Assembly: GCA_015486895.1 (NCBI GenBank)
Contig: WFQT01000467.1
Location: 1 to 12,585 of the forward strand
Direction: 5' to 3'
Source: Anaerolineae bacterium
GTDB lineage: Bacteria > Chloroflexota > Anaerolineae > JAADDB01
DNA: 12,585 bases
In this document: positions 7,430 through 12,585 of the stretch, one piece after another
Position numbering within the stretch: position 1 is the first letter of the stretch
Layout: every line of letters starts with the position of its first letter
Translations under genes and position numbers: made by a program
The notes under the pieces: model-generated
Database searches by the model: none
What the model saw: the letters and a program-made list of their open reading frames with translations, nothing else
What the model was told of the DNA's origin: nothing

Positions 7430-7586
7430 CGCGATCTCTACTATTCCTCTCCATAAAAATGTTTCCTCAGAAATATCAATGGATACTAAAGAAACAGTCT
7501 TACTGCAACGTTACGAGGGAACAGAGGGAAAAGTAACAAGATTCGCACCTGATTTGGTTTTCGCGTTTAGCAACTCAAAGTCGCCC

Positions 7587-7805
7587 CTACAGCTGCCAGA
7601 TCCGTTTTAATGAACTACTTTTGGGGCCGCCAAAGGATAGCGTGGCAGATATAGTGCGGTTATCAATCGATATTTCTATTATCCCTGAGCTGTTACCGAA
7701 ATTGTTTTGTTCCTTACTGATCTTTTCAAGAATCAGTCTCCCCGCAGATTCGTTAGAACCCACACAAGTAAGTATAACGAGAGAATTTAGCTCTGTCAAT
7801 GGCAT
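7587..7805 (-). CDS. weak small ORF, 72 residues, function unknown
   Basis: ATG at 7803-7805 opens 72 codons starting MPLTELNSLVILTCVGSNES and ending KRIWQL. There is no ribosome-binding site, and the ATG sits on the last base of a TATAAT box, so a transcript from that box would start inside it; an in-frame TTG at 7799 is the next possible start. The frame can also be read back into the end of the regulator gene. The composition is plausible (ILEKISKEQNN, IIEISIDNRTISATLSF) but no family is recognised. It may be untranslated leader. Confidence 0.22.
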   Translation of the reverse strand: MPLTELNSLVILTCVGSNESAGRLILEKISKEQNNFGNSSGIIEISIDNRTISATLSFGGPKSSSLKRIWQL

Positions 7806-7809
7806 TATA
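7804..7809 (-). promoter_or_regulatory. candidate -10 box for the ORF118-liv transcript
   Basis: TATAAT on the minus strand, putting the transcript start near 7797. At the 17-base spacing the -35 hexamer is ATGCAG, far from consensus, which is what an activator-dependent promoter looks like. The dyad at 7834-7848 is centred about 44 bases upstream of that start. Confidence 0.4.
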
Positions 7810-7833
7810 GAACATAAATTTGCGGTCTGCATG

Positions 7834-7848
7834 TGTGCAGTTTGCACA
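7834..7848. promoter_or_regulatory. TGTGCA-GTT-TGCACA dyad, possible operator
   Basis: Perfect 6-bp inverted repeat with a 3-base centre, 15 bases after the regulator stop codon. A second overlapping palindrome, CTGCA-TGTG-TGCAG, begins at 7828. There is no T run after it, so a terminator is unlikely. A related but imperfect TGTGCA-AAG-TGACA occurs at 9717-9730 in front of the regulator gene. Binding by the PucR-family protein is an inference from position only. Confidence 0.4.
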
Positions 7849-7863
7849 TTGTGATAAGATGCA

Positions 7864-9594
7864 CTATTTCGGTAGAGAGGCAGGCAGTGACTCGTTCGGT
7901 AAGACACTCCCTTTGTGTTCCTTGGAGGTATGAAGGGCAAACGCTTTCAGGGCAATATGTATCTCAAACAAATCCCTCGGTGAGTGCAGATCTATTTCCA
8001 TGAGCTCCGACGCTCTATCCAGACGCTGACGCAGCGTATTCCGGTGAATATTCAGGCGCTTAGCTGCCTGAAGTGCGTTGGTTCCCACGTCCAGATAAAC
8101 CGTTAACGTGTCTATTATTTCAGTCTCGTGGTTCGAGTCATACTCAGCCAATTTCTCCACAGACCGGTAGTATTTGTTTTCTCCAAGGGCCTCCGGTGGT
8201 AAGTGTTGCAACCAATGGAGCGTGCCCAGGTCATCAAATGCCAGCACAGGAATCCTGTGTAGCAAATTGGAAGCAAGGGTCAACGTCTCTTCTGCTTCCT
8301 GGTAACTCTTGGAAAGCATCCGTATGTCGGAATAGACATTGCCCAGGGAGATGCAAGTGCGATACCCCTCCTTATTCAAAGTCTGCCAAAGCTTGTGGGC
8401 AAGGGCCGTCCCTTCAGGTGTATTCTGGACCGCCACCAAAAGGATAATATTTTTGTCCCACTCCAAAACTACCCCGCTACGGGAAAAGTTCATCAGTGCT
8501 TGCTGCAGTATTTTTTGCAGGACCAATAAGGATGCCTCTGGTGCATTGCTGTGAACAATCATAACCTGCTGCCAGTCGTTGAGCACGAGACCTAATTTCC
8601 TGGCCTCTTCTCTCAGGTTGCCTTCTTCACCGATGCGCGCATTCAGCAAACGCTCAAAGAAACCGCCTTTGAGTCGTTGCTGCGCTTCGTATACTGCTCG
8701 CTCCCGCATCAGAATAATCGCGGCCACGGTAGCCGCTCGTTCCAAAGCCACCATACCAAACTCGTCAGATAGGCTGTGGTGAAGGATCAACCATATGTAC
8801 CCTAACAGTTCCCCTGCTGCCACGATGGGTGCCACGACCCTTTCATAGCGAAGCCCAATCTGGGGCAAGGGCGGAACACGCACAGGCCGTCCTTTACGAT
8901 GCAGTGCATCAAAAATACCCAATTTATTGAGTTCTTCACGATGTATCGGCAGGGTCTGTCCATGAATAATGCTTTCCCATCTTGCTTCGTCTATCTTCCC
9001 CCAATTCGCATAAGAAATTAAATGAAAAGACGTGTCTTCTATGGAAACAGAGCACTGCACCAATTCTGCTAATGTTTCAGATAGAGCATCCAAGCCAGTA
9101 CCCCTCAATACGATTTCCATTAAGCGATTATGCACTACCAGGGATTCCTGCAAGACAGCATATCTGTCATTAATAACTCTCTCCGTGATCACTCTGGTAA
9201 CATCATAGAAAGGTATATCCCACGGGAGTGTGATGATGGGGAAGCTCATTTCGTTGGCCTGGGTAATCATATGCACAGGAATAGTATGGAAATAACGACC
9301 TACAGAAACGACGATGCCCGCCACACCGATTTCATCCAGGTCCGGTATCAGGGTCTCTTGGGCCTCTTTCTTTACACTCAGACCAAAGGCTGTAGTAAAA
9401 AGCAATTCCCCGGGCCGCGACCAATCAACCATGTCCGGCATATCAACAATGTGCGCCCAGCGTACTTCTCGGTCTATGCCGTTTTCGCCCGCCACTAATG
9501 TGGCACGTTTGAACTCTTTAAGCTTCAATACTTTTGCTACAGTCAACATCAGCGTCATTGAACTTAACCGATAATGCTGTAATTCACTGTTCAA
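7864..9594 (-). CDS. PucR/CdaR-family transcriptional regulator
   Basis: Regulator of 576 residues. Domains: PucR N-terminal ligand domain about 17-145 (LTVAKVL, AGENGIDREVRWAHIVDMPD, PGELLFTTAFG, SFPIITLPWDIPFYDV), a GAF-like middle region about 160-320 (VAPIVAAGELLGYIWLIL, ERAATVAAIILMRERA), a degenerate GGDEF-like CdaR part about 345-455, and a C-terminal helix-turn-helix about 505-530 (AAKRLNIHRNTLRQRLDR). Members sense metabolites and usually activate genes for purine, amine or amino-acid use. Start: TTG at 9592-9594 has AAGGTG five bases upstream; ATG at 9556-9558 is closer to the usual family start but has no ribosome site; a TTG at 9643-9645 is also open. It reads toward ORF118 and the liv genes, so these are its likely targets, perhaps with itself. 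Confidence 0.92.
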   Translation of the reverse strand: MNSELQHYRLSSMTLMLTVAKVLKLKEFKRATLVAGENGIDREVRWAHIVDMPDMVDWSRPGELLFTTAFGLSVKKEAQETLIPDLDEIGVAGIVVSVGRYFHTIPVHMITQANEMSFPIITLPWDIPFYDVTRVITERVINDRYAVLQESLVVHNRLMEIVLRGTGLDALSETLAELVQCSVSIEDTSFHLISYANWGKIDEARWESIIHGQTLPIHREELNKLGIFDALHRKGRPVRVPPLPQIGLRYERVVAPIVAAGELLGYIWLILHHSLSDEFGMVALERAATVAAIILMRERAVYEAQQRLKGGFFERLLNARIGEEGNLREEARKLGLVLNDWQQVMIVHSNAPEASLLVLQKILQQALMNFSRSGVVLEWDKNIILLVAVQNTPEGTALAHKLWQTLNKEGYRTCISLGNVYSDIRMLSKSYQEAEETLTLASNLLHRIPVLAFDDLGTLHWLQHLPPEALGENKYYRSVEKLAEYDSNHETEIIDTLTVYLDVGTNALQAAKRLNIHRNTLRQRLDRASELMEIDLHSPRDLFEIHIALKAFALHTSKEHKGSVLPNESLPASLPK

Positions 9595-9756
9595 AATATC
9601 ACCTTTACCAAGTCGAAAATCAGTCAATCTACCCCTCTGTGCCAATATCTGTGACAGGTGATAGCCGTGTATAGTCGATGTTGGGGGAAAGAAAATCAGT
9701 GATAGAGATTATGGGCTGTGCAAAGTGACATCCAGATACTTTCACTCTGTAGAAAC

Positions 9757-9762
9757 ATTATA
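9757..9762 (-). promoter_or_regulatory. candidate -10 box for the PucR-family gene
   Basis: TATAAT on the minus strand, giving a leader of about 155 bases before the TTG start. The upstream spacing region (TTTTAT at 17 bases) is not a good -35. The TGTGCA-AAG-TGACA element at 9717-9730 would lie just downstream of the transcript start, where a bound protein would repress. Confidence 0.35.
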
Positions 9763-9850
9763 GGCTAATGTCTCGGATCATAAAAAGTCAGCGCTACCTA
9801 TCCCATATTACACGCAGCATCACAAACTCTATTGCCCCATCCTGATATAT

Positions 9851-9885
9851 GTTTACAGAATATCACGCAGAAAGGAGCTGTAAAC
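9851..9885 (+). promoter_or_regulatory. inverted repeat enclosing a ribosome-binding site
   Basis: GTTTACAG (9851-9858) and CTGTAAAC (9878-9885) are perfect 8-bp complements with a 19-base interval that carries AAAGGAG. The right arm ends exactly at the ATG of the 16-codon ORF. In RNA this would place the ribosome site in a loop against the start codon; in DNA it could be an operator. Confidence 0.55.
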
Positions 9886-9936
9886 ATGGCGAAGAAAGTT
9901 ATTAGGCGGTATGGTGATGTCCTGGTTGTCGATTAG
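9886..9936 (+). CDS. 16-residue ORF with strong ribosome site; leader peptide or front end of a broken gene
   Basis: ATG with AAAGGAG seven bases upstream, reading MAKKVIRRYGDVLVVD and then TAG at 9934-9936. The same frame goes on for 15 more sensible codons (QDWPWTYINQIAPNK) to a second TAG at 9982-9984, where an inverted-repeat cluster begins. Two readings fit. It may be a gene start that has decayed by a stop codon and a repeat insertion, or a real leader peptide. It is the only plus-strand ORF here with a convincing ribosome site and is divergent from the regulator gene, a usual place for a regulator's target. No family is recognised. An amber-decoded residue is possible in theory but has no support here. 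Confidence 0.4.
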   Translation: MAKKVIRRYGDVLVVD

Positions 9937-9980
9937 CAAGACTGGCCCTGGACATACATCAATCAAATTGCGCCCAATAA

Positions 9981-10045
9981 GTAGGGCAAGTAGGGCAAGA
10001 TGGCATCTTGCCCCACATCCATACAGATCAAAGGTGCCATCTTGC
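9981..10045. repeat. GGGCAAGATG/CATCTTGCCC palindrome cluster
   Basis: Two GTAGGGCAA-type direct copies (9981-9989 and about 9990-9998) run into a perfect palindrome GGGCAAGATG-G-CATCTTGCCC (9993-10013). A further GCCATCTTGC at 10036-10045 can pair instead with GCAAGATGGC at 9995-10004 and is followed by TTTTC. Two alternative hairpins therefore share one arm. It resembles the small dispersed palindromic elements found between genes and starts right after the stop of the readthrough frame at 9984. Confidence 0.65.
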
Positions 10046-10237
10046 TTTTCTCAGTCCGTTCATGCCATCGGCCCTATCCATCGGCTCGATATTGTCATTG
10101 GCAGACAACGCTGGGGCCAATTTTACCACACCAATAGGGTGACAATCTAGCACCGGCGAGGTGCCCATCCTGACATCGGCGCTTACAAATGGCAAAGTCA
10201 AACCCTTTAGGACGAATATCTACTGAAGTGGTCAAAT

Positions 10238-12037
10238 TCACAGCCCAATATATGCCCCAATGGCTGTCGCCAGGATCACCAACACCGTAAACACGGCACC
10301 CCGCTTGATGAAATCCATCGGCTTGTACTCGCCAGGGCCCATCAGGAAGACGTTGACCTGGTACGTGGGCGAGCTGAAAACGTTCGACGCACCGATGGCC
10401 GCTACCAGCGCCGCCGGCCCTGGATCAACGCCCAACTGGATTGCCGTTTGAATTGCCAGAGGGATCGTAACCACGGCCGCCGTCACGTTGGATGTCAGGT
10501 GCCCAATGAGAGACGCTACTACGGCAATGAGCAGGTAAAGCCAGAAAACGCTGTGCCCACCCAAAAGGCCGCCCAGTGCCCGACCGACCAATTCCGAAGT
10601 GCCGCTGTGTACCATCGCGGCACCCATCGGGAGCATGCCGCCGATGAAAATCAGCACCTTCCAGGACATCGACCGGTACGCCTCTTCCATGGTCAGCACA
10701 CGGAGAAGCAGAAGAAGCGTCGCTCCGCCGACGGATGCAGCACCCAGCGGAAGTAGGTGAAATGCCACCGCACCCAACGAAAGTATCGTAACTATAACTG
10801 TGATGATCGCCTTCGTTGGGGAAGTAATGGCGTTCGATTTCGCGACGCAAGTCTTCTCCAAAACAATGAAATTCATGTCCTCTTCGAGCGTCTCAATTTT
10901 ATCCGGCCGACCGTGAACCAGGAGTGCATCGCCAAAGCCAAGCTTGTGTTCAGCCAGATGATAGTGCTTCGGATGGCCCCTATGATCGATGGCGAAAATC
11001 CGCAGGCCATAGCGGTTGTAGAAATCTGCCTCGGCAACCGTCTTGCCCTGAAGCCATGACCGGGGCGCCAGCGTAATTTCTGCTATTTGGAAGCCTTCCC
11101 TGAGCAAGTTCAGCGGAAAATTCTCGATTTCGGATAACGGTTCCAACCCGCATGGTTCCTTAGCTTCCTCTAAAGCCTCGCCGGTGCACCGTATTAGCAA
11201 GTGATCACCTGCTCCTAACACCGTATCGGCGCCCGGAGGCGGCAGGAATTCGCTGTCCCTTCGTATCCCCAATACATAGATACCGTGTTGAGATCGCAAA
11301 TTGCAATCCCTCAGGCTCTTTTCAACAAGCTGCGAGTCGTTCTTCACAATCACCTCATGAAGAACGCGATCAAGCTTATAAGCCTGGATTAACGAACCGC
11401 TTTTCTCAATAAGATCTTCGTATTCCAGCTCCTTGACCGGCAACAGCACATTTTTGAGCACGACTATGATGATCACGCCGATCACCACAGCGGGCAAGAT
11501 TAGCGGCGCCTGCTCGAAAATCTTGTACTGTTCCAGCGACGCGGAACCTAAAAACTCGTTCATGATAATAGTGGGCGTGGCACCGATCAGCGTGATCATG
11601 CCCCCTATAATAGTGCCCATGCCCAACGGCAGGATTAACCGTGACGGAGAGATCTTCGTCTTGCGGCTGGCGCTCATCACCGCCGGCAGAAGCACCGCCG
11701 CGGTGCCAATGTTGACCATGATCGCGGAGAGCGCTGCTGCCGTGCTCATCACGATGGCAATCAACGCCGACTCGTTCCCCTTAGCCAGTCCCACCAATTT
11801 GTCGCCAATCCATCCGGCGACACCGCTCTGTTTCAGCGCCCCGCCGATGATGAAAAGCCCAAACATCGCCATGACAGCATTACTGCTAAATCCGGCAAAA
11901 GCCTCTTCCCACGATACCAATCCCGTCGCGCCCAGCGAAAATAACACCAACAGGCCGATGATTTCCGTTCGGAGCGCCTCTGTCAAAAGCAGTACCATAG
12001 TTATCAAAACAATGATTAGAAAAATTGTAATTTGCAT
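10238..12037 (-). CDS. SLC13/DASS-type anion permease with two RCK_C (TrkA_C) domains
   Basis: Membrane protein of 599 residues, the usual size for this architecture. Hydrophobic segments fill about 1-200 and 405-599; two cytosolic RCK_C domains lie between, about 222-290 (KNDSQLVEKSLRD...GIRRDSEFLPPPGADTVLGAGDHLLIRC) and 312-395 (LLREGFQIAEITLAPRSWLQGKTVAEADF). The two internally repeated transport motifs are visible as IGATPTIIMNEFLG (151-164) and GASNVFSSPTYQVNVF (549-564), plus HLTSNVTAAVV near 513. Relatives move dicarboxylates, sulfate or other small anions with Na+ or H+; the substrate cannot be read here. ATG at 12035-12037 has only a distant AGG. It stands alone, with no partner gene on either side, and is separated from the Liv locus by repeat-rich DNA. 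Confidence 0.93.
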   Translation of the reverse strand: MQITIFLIIVLITMVLLLTEALRTEIIGLLVLFSLGATGLVSWEEAFAGFSSNAVMAMFGLFIIGGALKQSGVAGWIGDKLVGLAKGNESALIAIVMSTAAALSAIMVNIGTAAVLLPAVMSASRKTKISPSRLILPLGMGTIIGGMITLIGATPTIIMNEFLGSASLEQYKIFEQAPLILPAVVIGVIIIVVLKNVLLPVKELEYEDLIEKSGSLIQAYKLDRVLHEVIVKNDSQLVEKSLRDCNLRSQHGIYVLGIRRDSEFLPPPGADTVLGAGDHLLIRCTGEALEEAKEPCGLEPLSEIENFPLNLLREGFQIAEITLAPRSWLQGKTVAEADFYNRYGLRIFAIDHRGHPKHYHLAEHKLGFGDALLVHGRPDKIETLEEDMNFIVLEKTCVAKSNAITSPTKAIITVIVTILSLGAVAFHLLPLGAASVGGATLLLLLRVLTMEEAYRSMSWKVLIFIGGMLPMGAAMVHSGTSELVGRALGGLLGGHSVFWLYLLIAVVASLIGHLTSNVTAAVVTIPLAIQTAIQLGVDPGPAALVAAIGASNVFSSPTYQVNVFLMGPGEYKPMDFIKRGAVFTVLVILATAIGAYIGL

Positions 12038-12149
12038 CTGTTTCTACCTAAACGAACATTCAGAACGCAAAGAACTCCAGCACAAGGATGGCCGAACCAA
12101 CAAATCGGCGAATCAAGCGAAACGACGTATATAGTACGCCACATGTTCC

Positions 12150-12300
12150 TTACGTTTTCGCACCGAGAATCTGTCCGCATGCTCTCTCTACGATCAGCTT
12201 TGATTCTATCGGCACATCATCAACCAGCGCGTTCATAGTCGTGCCGCGCTCAAACGCTCTTCCGTGCAACTTCGGACGCTTCTCTTCCAGAGCATCCTTC
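12150..12300 (-). pseudogene. possible 3' remnant of an unidentified gene
   Basis: A minus-strand frame ending at TAA 12150-12152 reads sensibly from about 12300: KDALEEKRPKLHGRAFERG, then MNALVDDVPIESKLIVERACGQILGAKT. Going further back the frame enters the GCGCAAAGGCGCAGAG repeat, and the only outer start is a TTG inside that repeat with no ribosome site; an internal ATG at about 12232 would give a 27-residue product. No family recognised. It may be chance. Confidence 0.2.
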
Positions 12301-12367
12301 CCTTGAAAATAGTGGACGCACCAGAGGCGCAAAGGCGCAGAGCGTCTAAAAAATCAGGCCCCTTTTA

Positions 12368-12400
12368 AGAAGTTCAACTTCTGCGAGAAGTTGAACTTCT
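12368..12400. repeat. nested palindrome: two 15-base palindromes forming one larger inverted repeat
   Basis: AGAAGTTCAACTTCT (12368-12382), GCG, AGAAGTTGAACTTCT (12386-12400). Each 15-mer is itself an AGAAGTT-N-AACTTCT palindrome, and the two are exact reverse complements, so the block can fold as one 15-bp hairpin or as two 7-bp hairpins (cruciform-like). It sits among other repeat pieces, so a mobile or dispersed element is more likely than an operator. Confidence 0.8.
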
Positions 12401-12425
12401 AATCGACAGCGTTCTCCGCCCGAGC

Positions 12426-12448
12426 GCACGGGGGTCAAATCCCCGTGC
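12426..12448. repeat. GCACGGGG/CCCCGTGC hairpin
   Basis: Perfect 8-bp inverted repeat with loop GTCAAAT. No T run on either side. Part of the repeat mosaic at the window end. Confidence 0.6.
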
Positions 12449-12461
12449 TACGTCGCCAAGA

Positions 12462-12480
12462 AGCCCCCTGAAAGGGGGCT
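12462..12480. repeat. AGCCCCCT/AGGGGGCT hairpin
   Basis: Perfect 8-bp inverted repeat with a GAA loop, 13 bases after the previous hairpin. It could act as a terminator-like barrier but lacks a T run; the wording is a common dispersed one. Confidence 0.6.
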
Positions 12481-12585
12481 GGTGTTGAGCAACCTCTTGG
12501 CAGCGGGCGCAACCTTGACGTACCCCGCCGCCGTACCGGAATCGAGGCTTTAGCCGGTGGTAGACCCACCAACCCACCTACAGGC

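Larger units (their letters stand above)
7430..7863. other. 434-base region between the PucR regulator and ORF118
   Basis: No secure gene. It contains a weak 72-codon ORF (7587-7805), a TATAAT box and a TGTGCA/TGCACA dyad just after the regulator stop, and a GTAGGGGCGAC fragment at 7580-7590 that resembles a dispersed repeat. The 7430-7560 part is A+T rich and would be the leader of the ORF118-liv transcript; no intrinsic terminator after the regulator gene was seen. Confidence 0.5.
9595..10237. other. 643-base region without a secure gene, between the permease and the regulator
   Basis: Contents from left: leader of the regulator gene with a TATAAT box at 9757-9762; a plus-strand 16-codon ORF with a strong ribosome site (9886-9936); an inverted-repeat cluster (9981-10045); and a stretch that is open on both strands. 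On the plus strand a frame ends ...RQRWGQFYHTNRVTI (stop near 10150). On the minus strand ATG at 10166-10168 opens 46 codons, beginning MGTSPVLDCHPIGVVKLA and ending at TGA 10028-10030. Neither has a ribosome site. Together this looks like eroded coding DNA plus repeats; I cannot name the source gene. No terminator with a T run follows the permease gene. Confidence 0.5.
12038..12585. other. 548-base repeat-rich region without a secure gene
   Basis: Upstream of the permease. Bases 12150-12300 on the minus strand read as a plausible protein tail (see the remnant entry). From about 12310 to the end the sequence is a mosaic of short intergenic elements: GCGCAAAGGCGCAGAG (12327-12342), a nested palindrome, two G/C hairpins, and a final stretch containing TTTAGCCGGTGGTAGACCC near 12550. 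Open frames across this part have compositions dictated by the repeats and are not called. No permease promoter could be fixed. Confidence 0.5.

Noticed and set aside
7806..7940. Amino-terminal extension of the small ORF at 7587-7805 into the regulator gene
   Set aside because: Most of it overlaps the regulator's coding end in another frame, and no ribosome site precedes it.
9934..9936. Pyrrolysine or other amber decoding at the in-frame TAG
   Set aside because: No pyl genes or special context are visible, and a second TAG follows 15 codons later; decay or a short leader is simpler.
11433..12134. Plus-strand 233-codon ORF opposite the permease
   Set aside because: Antisense shadow of the permease membrane segments; the minus-strand product has complete SLC13 and RCK_C domains.
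12368..12480. CRISPR array
   Set aside because: The repeats are different palindromes with no regular spacing and no repeated unit separated by unique spacers.
12374..12577. Minus-strand 67-codon ORF at the window end
   Set aside because: It runs through three palindromic repeats and its composition (Arg/Gly/Ser rich) is explained by them.

Overview
The window looks like a mesophilic-to-thermophilic Chloroflexota genome (Anaerolineae-like; inferred, not proven). The clearest hint is the solute-binding lipoprotein, whose signal peptide is followed by a Pro/Thr/Lys/Val/Ala linker of the kind common in that phylum. TTG/GTG starts paired with strong GGAGG ribosome sites and short palindromic intergenic repeats fit as well. 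All confidently called genes are on the minus strand, so the window reads from right to left in transcription order.

Right end (12038-12585): no convincing gene. It holds dispersed-repeat debris, including a striking nested palindrome, two further hairpins and a possible short gene remnant. Next (10238-12037) is a 599-residue SLC13/DASS-type permease with two cytosolic RCK_C (TrkA_C) domains. Between it and the regulator (9595-10237) is about 640 bases without a solid gene: a plus-strand 16-codon ORF with an excellent ribosome site held inside an 8-bp inverted repeat, an inverted repeat cluster, and a weak minus-strand ORF.

Central and left part (1-9594) is probably one functional locus. A PucR-family regulator is followed on the same strand by a possible regulatory region (a TGTGCA/TGCACA dyad and a TATAAT box), a weak 72-codon ORF, and a 118-residue protein of unknown function. 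Then comes a complete branched-chain-type ABC importer in the order livK, livH, livM, livG, livF. A strong hairpin separates the binding protein from the first permease, and livH-livM-livG-livF are translationally overlapped. After a 242-base gap with repeat debris come a class III PLP aminotransferase (GABA aminotransferase/amino-acid racemase type) and the N-terminal half of a GcvPA-like PLP enzyme, cut by the window edge.

Inferred role: uptake of an amino acid or related amine by the Liv transporter, PLP-dependent conversion by the aminotransferase and possibly the GcvPA-like protein, under PucR control. The substrate cannot be read from sequence. The GcvPA-like protein departs from the usual glycine decarboxylase sequence in the normally well-conserved TPYQxE region, so a function other than glycine cleavage should be considered. 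Nothing seen is a clear phage, CRISPR, toxin-antitoxin or defence system, and no tRNA or rRNA was recognised.
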